A stretch of DNA of 64,000 nucleotides from Pseudomonas canadensis (GCF_000503215.1 NZ_AYTD01000017.1:620001-684000); one strand, 5' to 3'; shown: positions 35,649-45,112, counted from the first letter of the stretch. Translations and numbers: made by a program. The notes: generated from the sequence alone by a model not told the origin.

Positions 35649-36566
35649 ATGAGCGCCATGTTTGTTACTTCCAATTGCTTGCGCCGTGCCCTTCCCTCTC
35701 TGTTGATCATGGTGATTGGCTCGGCGGGCGCTGCTACAAAGGTTCGTGCAACTTACATCGACGATGACTTCCTGTGCCGAGCCCAGCCTCTGCCTGCCGT
35801 GGTCCAGCATCTCACCGGTGAGGCCTGGAAACTCGACATCCAGGGCAAGGTAACTCCCTTGCTGGAAGGCATGACCATTGATGAACGGGAAGGTGTGAAG
35901 ACCTCGGCTTCGGCGTTCGTCAGCCTGTTGCTCGGTGATGGATCCCGCGTAGTGTTGCCCTCTGACTCCCAGGTGCGGTTGCGCGTGGAGAAGAAACTGT
36001 CGATTCCCCAGGTGGTGCTCGAACAAGGCCAGGCCGAGGCGTATGTGATCAAGCGCGCCAGCGATCATGATCGCTTCCAGATCGTGACGCCGGTAGGTGT
36101 GCTGGGCGTACGGGGCACGCACTTTCGAGTGCGCAATGACGCTGAGCGATCGCTGTTGGAAGTGTTGGACGGTCAGGTAGCCGCCAACCGAGGACGGACA
36201 GGCGAGATCAAAGTTGACGCCCGCCAAGGTCTGCTCTTCAAGAAACAGGGCGACCTCAATCCCGTGGAGCTGCTTCCCGCCCCTAAGCTCATGGGCCAAG
36301 ACGGCCAAAAAGGCGACGCGCCGGTCTGGAGCTTGTACCTTCGGCCATTGCCCGGCGCCCAGCGCTACCGTGCCCAGGTCGCCACCGACAAAGCCTTTAT
36401 GAACATCAAGCAGGAAAACTTTTCCAGCGCGCCGAAAATGAGCTTCACTGGGCTCAAAGCCTCGTTCTATCACGTGCGCTTGTCGGCTTACGACGAAAAC
36501 GGCCTGGAGGGAGAAACCGGGGTCTATGACATCTTCTACTACCCGCCGACTGCCCAGGTACGTTGA
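35649..36566 (+). CDS. Exported FecR-domain protein
   Basis: A 305-residue protein with a signal-peptide-like start (about residues 1-29, hydrophobic core ALPSLLIMVIGSAGAAT). The FecR domain follows: DIQGKVTPLLEGMTIDEREGVKTSASAFVSLLLGDGSRVVLPSDSQVRL, then RFQIVTPVGVLGVRGTHFRV. A C-terminal beta-sandwich (VWSLYLRPLPGAQRYRAQVATDKAF, about 220-300) looks like a fibronectin-type domain. It lacks the sigma-binding N-terminus of true FecR, so it is not an anti-sigma factor. I use ATG 35649; the frame is open to 35547 but that segment is Arg/Cys-rich and has no signal character. The kinase gene starts 3 bases after its stop. Role unknown: probably a periplasmic or surface partner of the kinase. Confidence 0.88.
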   Translation: MSAMFVTSNCLRRALPSLLIMVIGSAGAATKVRATYIDDDFLCRAQPLPAVVQHLTGEAWKLDIQGKVTPLLEGMTIDEREGVKTSASAFVSLLLGDGSRVVLPSDSQVRLRVEKKLSIPQVVLEQGQAEAYVIKRASDHDRFQIVTPVGVLGVRGTHFRVRNDAERSLLEVLDGQVAANRGRTGEIKVDARQGLLFKKQGDLNPVELLPAPKLMGQDGQKGDAPVWSLYLRPLPGAQRYRAQVATDKAFMNIKQENFSSAPKMSFTGLKASFYHVRLSAYDENGLEGETGVYDIFYYPPTAQVR

Positions 36567-36569
36567 CCA

Positions 36570-38849
36570 ATGATGCTCTGGGGCAAGGCCGAAAAACGAC
36601 AACCCACCCATGCCCAGCGACTGTTCCACGGTCTGGTGCGCGAATGGTTGTGGATAGGCTTGCTGCTGCTGCCTATCACCGCCTACCTGTCGCTGAGCCC
36701 AGGCCTGGCCTTGAACAATCCTTTATACGACAGCCTGCGTCGCCTCGCACCACTACCCGTCGATCCACGTATCCTGCTGGTTACGATCGATGATTCCAGC
36801 CTTAAAAAGCTCGGACGATGGCCTTGGCCACGCAGCCTGCACGCCGACCTGATCGACCGTCTGAGCGCCGCGCAACCGGCAGGCATTCTGTTCGATGTGA
36901 TCTTCAGTGAGCCCGGTGACCCCACCCATGACAAACGCCTGGCCGAGTCGGTCTGCAACGCTGGCAATGTCTTGCTACCCCTGGTGCGTGAAGGTGCTGC
37001 GAACTACAGCCAACCGGACACGCAGATGATGCCCCTGCTTAAATGCGCCAAAGGTGTGGGCCACATCAATGTTGAAGCAGACACCGACGGCGTGGTCCGC
37101 AGCCTCTACCTGCGTGAAGGCCCGCCTGATGCCACGGCACCGCAGTTGGCCTGGTTGGCCTATGAGATGAGTGGCGAGTTGTCTGAAATGCCGGGCGAGC
37201 CTCTGCAATCGATTACTCAGCACTGGCACCGGGAACACGCTATCCGCATCCCGTTTATTGCACCTCATACCCATTTTCCCAGTGTGTCTTACGCCAGCGT
37301 ACTGCGCGGTGAAGTCGCTCCCGAGCAACTACGTGGTCGTTTGATCTTGGTGGGATCGACAGCCTCCGGGTTGGGTGATCGTTTCGTCACACCTCTGTCT
37401 TCGACGGTGGGGACTACGGCAGGCGTAGAGATCCAGGCCAACGTGCTGAATGGCTTGCTTCAAGGCCGCAGCATCGTTGATCTGCCAGGCTGGCTCGCGG
37501 CCTTGATGGCGACCTCGTTGGTCGCATTGCTATTGGGTCTGCTGCTCTATCGCCCGCGCTATGCGCTGTGGATGACGCTGGGTTGCATGGCCGTCGCATT
37601 AGTCAGTTCCCTGGCTCTATTGCGCCTGGGCCACTGGTGGTCGCCTGCGGCCTGTCTGATCGGTTTGTTGCTCAGTTACCTGATCTGGAACTGGCGCCGC
37701 CTCAGTGTGATCCTCGCCTATTTCGGCTGGGAACTGGCGAGGCTGGACAACGAACCCAAAGTCCTGCCTGAACGCCGCCGTGCGCCCGCCAGCAAAGGCG
37801 ATGTGTTGCAGGCGCGTATCTTTGCCCTGGAACAAGCCGTGAGCCGCACACGCGACACACGGCGCTTCATGGCCGATGGCCTGGAGTGCCTGCCGGTGGC
37901 AACCCTGATTACCGACCCCAAGGGCAATATCCTGCTGGCCAACCGCATTGCCCGGGACGTGTTCGGCAACGATCTGGTCAACGAAAACCTGTTGGAGCAA
38001 CTCGCCGACCTGGGCTACCCGCCGCTGCACAATGGCGTGCGCCCTGCCCTGTCGGCGCTGGAACTTGTGGAGTTTCGGGACATCCACCAACGCAGCCTGC
38101 GCATGGAGCTTGCGCCCTTGCTGCCGGCTGAAGGCGATGTCGCCCTTGGTTGGCTGCTGAGCCTGACGGATTTGAGTAAGGAGCGCGAAGCCCAGCAACA
38201 CCGCGAGACCATGTTGCGGTTCCTCTCTCACGACCTGCGCGCGCCCCATTCAGCGATCCTTGCGCTGCTGGATGTGCATAACGGCGAGTCCCCGGTCTTC
38301 GCCCAGATCGAACAGCAGGTTCGCCGTGCCTTGGGCCTCACCGAATCCTTCGTGCAACTGGCGAAAGCCGAGGCTGATGGTTACCAATTCCAACCGACCC
38401 TGTTCGCCATGTTGGTCATGGATGCTTTTGACCAGGTGGCGTTGATTGCCCAGCTTAAAGGGATTCATTTGGTCCATGACTTGGATGAAGCGGATGAAGG
38501 TATGGTCTCTGCCGACCAGTCACTGCTCACACGGGCTTTGTTCAACGTGCTGGAGAACGCGATCAAGTATTCGCCTTCCGGGACGACCGTGAGGTTGGGG
38601 CACAGTAGCGAGCAAGGCTGGTTGGAATGCCGTATCAGCGACCAGGGCCCGGGGATTGCCGCGGTGGACTTGCCGGAACTGTTCAGCCAATACCGTCGCT
38701 TCGATTCAGCCCAGGGCAGTGAAGGCCTGGGGCTGGGACTGACCATGGTCAAGGCCGTGGTGGAGCGTCACGGCGGGCGCATCAGTTGTGAAAGCGTGGT
38801 GGGCAAAGGCACCACATTCAGCCTTCAACTGCCGCTGTTGGAAGACTGA
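36570..38849 (+). CDS. CHASE2-domain sensor histidine kinase
   Basis: A 759-residue membrane kinase. An N-terminal helix (about 27-43) leads into a periplasmic CHASE2 domain (about 45-300, with RILLVTIDDSSLKKLGRWPWPRSLHADLID and GRLILVGSTASGLGDRFVTPL). Three further helices follow (about 305-373). A PAS domain spans about 430-535. The H-box FLSHDLRAPHSAI has the phospho-acceptor His554. The ATPase domain has the N-box NVLENAIKYS (659-668), DQGPGI (691-696) and GLGLGL (719-724). All catalytic motifs are intact. It is coupled to the FecR-domain gene upstream and lies divergent to the OmpR-type regulator. The signal is unknown. Confidence 0.95.
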   Translation: MMLWGKAEKRQPTHAQRLFHGLVREWLWIGLLLLPITAYLSLSPGLALNNPLYDSLRRLAPLPVDPRILLVTIDDSSLKKLGRWPWPRSLHADLIDRLSAAQPAGILFDVIFSEPGDPTHDKRLAESVCNAGNVLLPLVREGAANYSQPDTQMMPLLKCAKGVGHINVEADTDGVVRSLYLREGPPDATAPQLAWLAYEMSGELSEMPGEPLQSITQHWHREHAIRIPFIAPHTHFPSVSYASVLRGEVAPEQLRGRLILVGSTASGLGDRFVTPLSSTVGTTAGVEIQANVLNGLLQGRSIVDLPGWLAALMATSLVALLLGLLLYRPRYALWMTLGCMAVALVSSLALLRLGHWWSPAACLIGLLLSYLIWNWRRLSVILAYFGWELARLDNEPKVLPERRRAPASKGDVLQARIFALEQAVSRTRDTRRFMADGLECLPVATLITDPKGNILLANRIARDVFGNDLVNENLLEQLADLGYPPLHNGVRPALSALELVEFRDIHQRSLRMELAPLLPAEGDVALGWLLSLTDLSKEREAQQHRETMLRFLSHDLRAPHSAILALLDVHNGESPVFAQIEQQVRRALGLTESFVQLAKAEADGYQFQPTLFAMLVMDAFDQVALIAQLKGIHLVHDLDEADEGMVSADQSLLTRALFNVLENAIKYSPSGTTVRLGHSSEQGWLECRISDQGPGIAAVDLPELFSQYRRFDSAQGSEGLGLGLTMVKAVVERHGGRISCESVVGKGTTFSLQLPLLED

Positions 38850-38873
38850 AAAACCTACTTTTCTTCTGTGCAT

Positions 38874-38904
38874 AAAAAACCGGTCGCAAGGACCGGTTTT
38901 TTTT
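38874..38904 (+). terminator. Intrinsic terminator after the sensor kinase gene
   Basis: AACCGGTC (38878-38885) pairs with GACCGGTT (38891-38898) with loop GCAAG, followed by a run of T. The A-run before it also allows use from the other side. The 125 bases after it, up to plsC, hold a perfect DnaA box (39018-39026) and nothing else I can name. Confidence 0.93.
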
Positions 38905-39031
38905 AGGCGGAAAAAACTTATGCACCTTTTCCGTAATTTTATGAGCTTGGGAAATATGTAAGTAAATCAGCCTCTTAAAAGACAAAAAAGACGATTCGCC
39001 AACAAACCGTACACAGGTTATCCACAGATGA

Positions 39032-39802
39032 TCAGATGACGGGCGTGTCGACTACAACCGGCACCGGCGGCAGCGATCCCATGGCCCGTTGCTGGGCTTC
39101 ATTCCACGCTTGGGCGCGGTCATTCAGCGCGGCGATGGCGCGGGGTCCTTCACCTTCGGCGTACATCGGTTCACCGATCACCACGGTGATGGTGCCTTGG
39201 CGTTTAGCCCAGCCGGTCTTTGGCCAGAACTTGCCGGCGTTATGCGCAATCGGCAGTACCGGCAGATGGGCATTGACCGCCAAAGCCGTACCTCCGCGTG
39301 AGAACTTGCCTACCGTGCCGTAGGGCACACGTGTGCCTTCGGGGAAGATCAGCACCCAAACACCATCCTTGAGCAACTCGTCACCCTTCTTGGCCACGTG
39401 CTTGAGCGCGGCCTTGGGGTTATCACGGTCGATGGCGATCGGACGCAGCATGGCCATGGCCCAGCCGAAGAACGGCACATACAGCAACTCACGCTTGAGC
39501 ACCTGGCTCAACGGCGAGAAGTACGCCGACAGGAAGAAGGTCTCCCAGGTGCTCTGGTGGTTCGACAGAATCACGCAGGGCTGGTCCGGGACGTTTTCCG
39601 CGCCCTTGACCTCGAAACGGATGTTCAGGAACACCTTGGTCAGCCACAAAGCGCAGCGGCACCAGTAGACGTTGATAAAGCGATAGCGCGCCTTGAACGG
39701 CAGGAAGGGCGCAATAAAAAAGCTCAGGGTGCACCAGAGAAACGAACTGGTGCCCAGCAGCAGGTAAAAGAAAAAGGTTCTGATGGCCTGCAAAATCGAC
39801 AT
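39032..39802 (-). CDS. plsC: 1-acyl-sn-glycerol-3-phosphate acyltransferase
   Basis: A 256-residue inner-membrane enzyme that makes phosphatidic acid. N-terminal hydrophobic helices (TFFFYLLLGTSSFLWCTLSFFIAPFL) precede the acyltransferase motifs: NHQSTWE (HX4E variant of the HX4D box), and FPEGTRVPYG. ATG 39802 (MSILQAIRT) is used; the frame extends upstream into gmhB without a plausible start. It follows gmhB on the same strand after 82 bases. Confidence 0.93.
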   Translation of the reverse strand: MSILQAIRTFFFYLLLGTSSFLWCTLSFFIAPFLPFKARYRFINVYWCRCALWLTKVFLNIRFEVKGAENVPDQPCVILSNHQSTWETFFLSAYFSPLSQVLKRELLYVPFFGWAMAMLRPIAIDRDNPKAALKHVAKKGDELLKDGVWVLIFPEGTRVPYGTVGKFSRGGTALAVNAHLPVLPIAHNAGKFWPKTGWAKRQGTITVVIGEPMYAEGEGPRAIAALNDRAQAWNEAQQRAMGSLPPVPVVVDTPVI

Positions 39803-39884
39803 GGCGGCATTTACCGTTGCGGGACACGGCCCGCCTGCTAAAAGCGCACTCCCGAGCAATCCTTGTTCAGGAAGTCGAGGGTGG

Positions 39885-40421
39885 CTAGTTGTTGATAAGT
39901 TCTGCGGCAACGGCCGCCAGATCGTCAAAAATCAAGGTGCCTACCGGCAGGTTTTTCGCCTGGGTCTTTTCGCCTTTTCCGGTCTTAACCAAAACTGGCT
40001 GAGAGTCGACGGCTTTGGCCGCCTCCAGGTCACCGAGGCTGTCCCCGACGAACCATATCCCAGCCAAGGGCACCTTGTAATGTTCTGCAATGGTTTTCAA
40101 CATGCCGGGCTTGGGTTTGCGGCAATCGCAGCCCTCATCCGGCCCGTGGGGACAGTACACCACCAGCCCCACGTCACCGCCCTGCTCGGCCACCAACGCG
40201 CGCAGGCGTGCGTGCATGGCGTCCAGGGTGGCGATGTCGTAGTAACCACGGGCGATGCCAGACTGGTTGGTGGCGATGGCCACCGTCCAGCCGGCTTTGC
40301 TCAACTGCGCGATGGCCTCGATCGAGCCGGGCAGTGGAATCCACTCCGCCACCGACTTGATGTAAGCGTCGGAGTCATAATTGATCACCCCGTCCCGATC
40401 GAGAATCAGCAGTTTCAACAT
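39885..40421 (-). CDS. gmhB: D-glycero-beta-D-manno-heptose-1,7-bisphosphate 7-phosphatase
   Basis: A 178-residue cytosolic HAD phosphatase in the pathway to ADP-heptose for the LPS core. The HAD nucleophile motif is DRDGVIN (Asp8, Asp10). A zinc-binding cluster CPHGPDEGCDC is present, and the third motif is FVGDSLGDLEAA. It lies 2 bases downstream of glyS. Confidence 0.96.
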   Translation of the reverse strand: MLKLLILDRDGVINYDSDAYIKSVAEWIPLPGSIEAIAQLSKAGWTVAIATNQSGIARGYYDIATLDAMHARLRALVAEQGGDVGLVVYCPHGPDEGCDCRKPKPGMLKTIAEHYKVPLAGIWFVGDSLGDLEAAKAVDSQPVLVKTGKGEKTQAKNLPVGTLIFDDLAAVAAELINN

Positions 40422-40423
40422 GG

Positions 40424-42478
40424 TCAGCTCAGCGTCGAAATGTCAGCGATATTGACGAACAAGCCGCGCAGGCGCGCCAGCATGGCGTAGCGGTTTTTCC
40501 GCACGCCGGCATCGTCGGCATTGATCATCACCGCTTCGAAGAACGCATCCACCGGCTCACGCAAGGTGGCCAGGCGCGCCAGGGCTTCGGCGTAGTTGCG
40601 CTCGGCGATCAACGGTTTCACCGCGTTCTCCGCCTTGGCGATGGCCGAGTTCAGCGAGAACTCCTTGGCATCGGCAAACAGGCCAGGGTCGACTTCTGCG
40701 TTGCCCAGGCCTTCGGCCTTGCTCAGCAGGTTCGACACACGCTTGTTCACGGCGGCCAGGGCATCGGCTTCCGGCAGTTTGCGGAAGGCCTGCACGGCTT
40801 GTACGCGCTGGTCGAAGTCCAGCGCCGAACCCGGCTGCAGGGCACGTACCGACAGGTACACCGACACGTCCACGCCTTCGTCTTCGTAGCGCGCACGCAG
40901 GCGGTCGAACACGAACTCCAGCACTTGCTCGGCCAGGCCGGCTTGCTTGACCTTGGCGCCGAACTGGCCGACGGCGAACACCACGGCCTGGGTCAGGTCG
41001 AGGTCGAGCTTCTTGTCGATCAGGATGCGCAGCACGCCCAGGGCCGCACGGCGCAGGGCATACGGGTCTTTGCTGCCGGTTGGCAACATGCCGATACCGA
41101 AGATACCCACAAGGGTGTCCAGCTTGTCGGCGATCGCCACGGCTGCACCGGTCAGGGTGGTCGGCAGTTCAGCGCCGGCACCGCGTGGCATGTACTGCTC
41201 GTTCAGGGCCAGGGCGACATCTTGCGGCTCGCCGTCGTTGAGTGCGTAGTAGTAGCCGGCAACACCTTGCATCTCCGGGAACTCGCCGACCATCTCGGTG
41301 GCCAGGTCGCACTTGGACAGCAAGCCTGCACGCGCAGCCCAGGCGGAATCGCCGCCAATGCGTGGCGCAATGTAAGCGGCCAGCTTGGAGACTCGTACGG
41401 CCTTGTCGTAGACGCTGCCGAGTTTTTCCTGGAACACCACGTTTTGCAGGCGCAGGTTGAAGTCTTCCAGCTTTTGCTTCTTGTCTTGCTTGAAGAAGAA
41501 CTCGGCGTCAGTCAGGCGCGGGCGAACGACTTTCTCGTTACCGGCGATGATCTGCTGCGGGTCCTTGCTTTCGATGTTGGCCACGGTGATAAAGCGCGGC
41601 AGCAACTTGCCATCCACATCCAGCAGGCAGAAATACTTCTGGTTGTCCTGCATGGTGGTGATCAGCGCTTCTTGCGGCACGTCGAGGAAACGTTCTTCGA
41701 ACGAGCACACCAGCGGCACCGGCCATTCGACCAGCGCAGTTACTTCGTCGAGCAGGCTTGGCGGCACGATGGCGGTGCCTTCTTGCAGACGAGCCAGCTC
41801 TTCGGTGCGCTTGCTGATCAGCTCGCGACGCTCGTTGGCGTCGGCCAGCACGTAGGCGGCACGCAGGTCGGCGGCGTAGTTGGCCGGCGAGGTGATGCGT
41901 ACAGCTTGCGGGTGATGGAAGCGGTGACCACGGGAATCACGACCGGACTTCTGGGCGAGAAGGGTGCAATCGATGACCTGGTCACCGAGCAGCATCACCA
42001 GCCATTGGGTCGGACGTACGAACTCTTCTTTACGTGCACCCCAGCGCATGCGCTTGGGGATCGGCAAATCATTCAACGAGTCTTCAACGATGGTCGGCAA
42101 CAGGCTGGCAGTCGGCTTGCCGGTGATGATCTGGCTGAAACGCAGTTTCGGACCGCTCTGGTCGATTTCGCTCAGCTCGACGCCACACTTCTTGGCAAAA
42201 CCCAGTGCAGCTTGAGTCGGGTTGCCTTCAGCATCGAAAGCCGCCTGGCGTGGCGGGCCGTCGAGGTTGATGCTGCGGTCCGGCTGCTGGGTTTCCAGCG
42301 CGGTCAGCAACACGGCCAGGCGACGTGGCGCGGCGTAGACTTTTTTCGCGGCGAATTTCAGGCCAGCGGTCTGCAGGCCTTTTTCGATACCGGCCAGGAA
42401 CGCGTCGGCCAGGGTGTTCAGTGCCTTGGGTGGCAGCTCTTCTGTGCCCAGTTCAACCAGGAAATCTTGAGCACTCAT
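40424..42478 (-). CDS. glyS: Glycine--tRNA ligase beta subunit
   Basis: A 684-residue subunit of the alpha2beta2 glycyl-tRNA synthetase; beta binds tRNA. It begins with the family start SAQDFLVELGTEELPPKAL and has the HD-like middle and the C-terminal anticodon-binding (DALR) region. The start overlaps the glyQ stop by 4 bases. Normal length. Confidence 0.98.
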   Translation of the reverse strand: MSAQDFLVELGTEELPPKALNTLADAFLAGIEKGLQTAGLKFAAKKVYAAPRRLAVLLTALETQQPDRSINLDGPPRQAAFDAEGNPTQAALGFAKKCGVELSEIDQSGPKLRFSQIITGKPTASLLPTIVEDSLNDLPIPKRMRWGARKEEFVRPTQWLVMLLGDQVIDCTLLAQKSGRDSRGHRFHHPQAVRITSPANYAADLRAAYVLADANERRELISKRTEELARLQEGTAIVPPSLLDEVTALVEWPVPLVCSFEERFLDVPQEALITTMQDNQKYFCLLDVDGKLLPRFITVANIESKDPQQIIAGNEKVVRPRLTDAEFFFKQDKKQKLEDFNLRLQNVVFQEKLGSVYDKAVRVSKLAAYIAPRIGGDSAWAARAGLLSKCDLATEMVGEFPEMQGVAGYYYALNDGEPQDVALALNEQYMPRGAGAELPTTLTGAAVAIADKLDTLVGIFGIGMLPTGSKDPYALRRAALGVLRILIDKKLDLDLTQAVVFAVGQFGAKVKQAGLAEQVLEFVFDRLRARYEDEGVDVSVYLSVRALQPGSALDFDQRVQAVQAFRKLPEADALAAVNKRVSNLLSKAEGLGNAEVDPGLFADAKEFSLNSAIAKAENAVKPLIAERNYAEALARLATLREPVDAFFEAVMINADDAGVRKNRYAMLARLRGLFVNIADISTLS

Positions 42479-43428
42479 TGTGCAGCCTCCAGCTTAGCCA
42501 ACACTTCATCACGCAGGTCCGGGGTCGCCATCGGGAAGCCCAGCTTGGCGCGAGCCAGCAGGTAGGCTTGGGCGACGGAACGCGCCAGGGTGCGTACACG
42601 CAGGATGTATTGCTGGCGCGCGGTGACCGAGATGGCACGGCGGGCATCCAGCAGGTTGAAGGTATGGGAGGCCTTCAACACCATTTCATAGCTTGGCAAC
42701 GGCAGCGGCTGGTCGAGTTCGATCAGGCGCTTGGCTTCGCTTTCATAGAAGTCGAACAGTTCGAACAGTTTGTCGACGTTGGCGTGTTCGAAGTTGTAGG
42801 TGGACTGCTCCACCTCGTTCTGGTGGAACACGTCGCCGTAGGTCACTTTGCCGAACGGGCCATCAGCCCACACCAGATCGTAGACCGAGTCCACGCCTTG
42901 CAGGTACATGGCCAGGCGCTCGAGACCGTAGGTGATTTCGCCGGTCACCGGGTAGCACTCGATGCCGCCCGCTTGCTGGAAGTAAGTGAACTGCGTCACT
43001 TCCATGCCATTGAGCCAGACTTCCCAGCCCAGGCCCCAGGCGCCCAGGGTCGGCGATTCCCAGTTGTCTTCGACAAAACGGATGTCGTGGACCAGTGGGT
43101 CCAGGCCGACATGTTTCAGCGAGCCCAGGTACAGTTCCTGGAAGTTATCCGGGTTCGGCTTCAGTACCACCTGGAACTGGTAGTAGTGCTGCAGACGGTT
43201 CGGGTTTTCGCCGTAGCGGCCGTCAGTCGGGCGACGACTGGGCTGCACATAAGCGGCGTTCCAGGTTTCCGGGCCAATGGCCCGCAGGAATGTAGCGGTG
43301 TGGAAAGTGCCGGCGCCTACTTCCATATCGTAGGGCTGAAGTACCACACAACCTTGCTCGGCCCAGTATTGCTGGAGGGCGAGGATCAAGTCTTGGAAGG
43401 TACGCACGGCTGGCGTAGGCTGGCTCAC
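42475..43428 (-). CDS. glyQ: Glycine--tRNA ligase alpha subunit
   Basis: A 317-residue catalytic subunit that activates glycine. Conserved class II residues include VLQPYDMEVGAGTFHTATFLRAIGPE and QPSRRPTDGRYGENPNRLQHYYQFQV. Start is GTG 43428 (VSQPTPAVRTFQDL), with AGGTG 6 bases upstream; a GTG at 43437 falls inside that ribosome site and is unlikely. Confidence 0.97.
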   Translation of the reverse strand: MSQPTPAVRTFQDLILALQQYWAEQGCVVLQPYDMEVGAGTFHTATFLRAIGPETWNAAYVQPSRRPTDGRYGENPNRLQHYYQFQVVLKPNPDNFQELYLGSLKHVGLDPLVHDIRFVEDNWESPTLGAWGLGWEVWLNGMEVTQFTYFQQAGGIECYPVTGEITYGLERLAMYLQGVDSVYDLVWADGPFGKVTYGDVFHQNEVEQSTYNFEHANVDKLFELFDFYESEAKRLIELDQPLPLPSYEMVLKASHTFNLLDARRAISVTARQQYILRVRTLARSVAQAYLLARAKLGFPMATPDLRDEVLAKLEAAQ

Positions 43429-43509
43429 GAAATTCACCTGTTACTTGGGCTGCGATTTAAAGAGCGGGAGTATACCCGATTCGGCCGCGCCACCATCCCC
43501 TGGAGCCTT

Positions 43510-44067
43510 ATGCCACGCTGCTTTTGGTGTTCTGAAGATCCGCTGTACATGGCTTATCACGATCAGGAGTGGGGAACGCCGCTGCGCGATGCGCAGGGTT
43601 TGTTCGAGTTGCTTTTGCTCGAAGGGTTCCAGGCGGGCCTTTCCTGGATCACCGTTTTACGCAAACGTGAGCATTATCGAAAGGTCTTGTTTGGTTTTGA
43701 CGCGCAGCGATTGGCGCGGTTGACCGATGATGAGATCGAAGCGCTGATGCAGGATCCGGGCATTGTGCGCAATCGCCTGAAGCTCAACGCCACCCGTCGC
43801 AATGCCGCTGCCTGGCTGGCGTTGGAGGACCCGGTGGGGTTGCTCTGGTCCTTTGTTGGCGGCATCCCCAGGGTCAATAATTTCAAGGATCGCAGCGAAG
43901 TGCCGGCGATTACACCGCAGGCTGAAGCCATGAGCAAAGCCTTGAAGAAAGCCGGTTTCACTTTCGTCGGGCCAACCATTTGCTACGCGTTCATGCAGGC
44001 CTCGGGCATGGTCATGGACCACACTCAAGACTGCGACCGTTACGCGGACTTGGCCAACGCCGGTTAG
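43510..44067 (+). CDS. tag: DNA-3-methyladenine glycosylase I
   Basis: A 185-residue DNA repair enzyme that removes 3-methyladenine. It starts MPRCFWCSEDPLYMAYHDQEWG; Cys4 and His17 together with His171 and Cys175 (DHTQDC) form the zinc site known in Tag. ATG 43510 is chosen although the frame is open far upstream through glyQ. It is divergent from glyQ with an 81-base gap. Confidence 0.96.
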   Translation: MPRCFWCSEDPLYMAYHDQEWGTPLRDAQGLFELLLLEGFQAGLSWITVLRKREHYRKVLFGFDAQRLARLTDDEIEALMQDPGIVRNRLKLNATRRNAAAWLALEDPVGLLWSFVGGIPRVNNFKDRSEVPAITPQAEAMSKALKKAGFTFVGPTICYAFMQASGMVMDHTQDCDRYADLANAG

Positions 44068-44107
44068 AATGCCGGCTTTGCGCACCACACACGATCAGGA
44101 GTGACCT

Positions 44108-44995
44108 GTGGAAAAGTTTAAAGGCGCCTTGCTGGTAGGCGCTCTCCGGCTGTTTGCCCTACTGCCCTGGCGCGCTGTCCAGGCCGTCGGCACGGCCATT
44201 GGCTGGATCATGTGGAAAACCCCCAACCGCTCCCGCGACACGGTGCGGATCAACCTGTCCAAATGCTTCCCGGACATGAACCCAGCCGAGCGCGAAGCGC
44301 TGGTCGGGCGCAGCCTGATGGACATCGGCAAGTCCCTGACCGAAAGCGCCTGCGCCTGGATCTGGCCGGCCCAGCGCTCCATCGACCTGGTGCGTGAAGT
44401 CGAAGGCCTGGAAGTGCTGCACGAAGCCCTCGCCTCGGGCAAAGGCGTGGTCGGCATCACCAGCCACCTGGGCAACTGGGAAGTGCTGAACCACTTCTAT
44501 TGCAGCCAATGCAAACCGATCATTTTCTACCGCCCACCCAAACTCAAGGCGGTGGACGAATTGCTGCGCAAGCAGCGCGTGCAACTGGGCAACCGCGTGG
44601 CCGCGTCGACCAAGGAAGGCATTCTCAGTGTGATCAAGGAAGTGCGCAAAGGCGGCCAGGTAGGTATCCCCGCCGACCCGGAGCCGGCCGAATCCGCCGG
44701 GATCTTCGTGCCATTCTTCGCCACCCAGGCGCTGACCAGCAAGTTCGTGCCGAACATGCTCGCCGGCCACAAGGCGGTAGGTGTGTTCCTGCATGCGCTG
44801 CGGCTGCCGGACGGTTCGGGTTACAAAGTGATCCTGGAAGCGGCGCCGGAAGACATGTACAGCACCGACACCGCCACGTCCTGCGCGGCAATGAGCAAGG
44901 TGGTGGAGCGGTATGTCGGCGCTTATCCGAGCCAGTACATGTGGAGCATGAAGCGCTTCAAGAAACGCCCGCCGGGCGAGGCGCGGTGGTACTGA
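44108..44995 (+). CDS. Lipid A biosynthesis lauroyl-type acyltransferase (LpxL/HtrB family)
   Basis: A 295-residue inner-membrane enzyme that adds a secondary acyl chain to lipid A. An N-terminal hydrophobic helix is followed by the HX4E box (TSHLGNWEVLN) and the conserved GIPADPEPAESAGIFVPFFA segment. Pseudomonads carry more than one such gene, so the exact chain added is not fixed. Start GTG 44108, with AGGAG 8-10 bases upstream. A REPIN follows the stop. Confidence 0.9.
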   Translation: MEKFKGALLVGALRLFALLPWRAVQAVGTAIGWIMWKTPNRSRDTVRINLSKCFPDMNPAEREALVGRSLMDIGKSLTESACAWIWPAQRSIDLVREVEGLEVLHEALASGKGVVGITSHLGNWEVLNHFYCSQCKPIIFYRPPKLKAVDELLRKQRVQLGNRVAASTKEGILSVIKEVRKGGQVGIPADPEPAESAGIFVPFFATQALTSKFVPNMLAGHKAVGVFLHALRLPDGSGYKVILEAAPEDMYSTDTATSCAAMSKVVERYVGAYPSQYMWSMKRFKKRPPGEARWY

Positions 44996-45009
44996 CGGCT
45001 ACCCGCACA

Positions 45010-45112
45010 CTGTAGGAGCGAGCTTGCTCGCGAAGATCTCTAACGATAACGCGTACACGCATGAATGCTCGTGGTGCTTTTGAGTTCTTCGCGAGCAAGC
45101 TCGCTCCTACAG
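45010..45112. repeat. REPIN, GCGAGC variant
   Basis: CTGTAGGAGCGAGCTTGCTC... at 45010-45035 and its perfect 26-base complement at 45087-45112. The inner mini-hairpin is GCGAGCTTGCTCGC instead of GCCGGCTTGCCGGC, so both halves of the stem have changed together. The spacer contains CTAACGATAACGCG, shared with the REPIN at 57044. Confidence 0.95.

Noticed and set aside
42325..43509. Long upstream extension of the tag frame
   Set aside because: It overlaps glyQ on the other strand; Tag homologues start at MPRCFWC.
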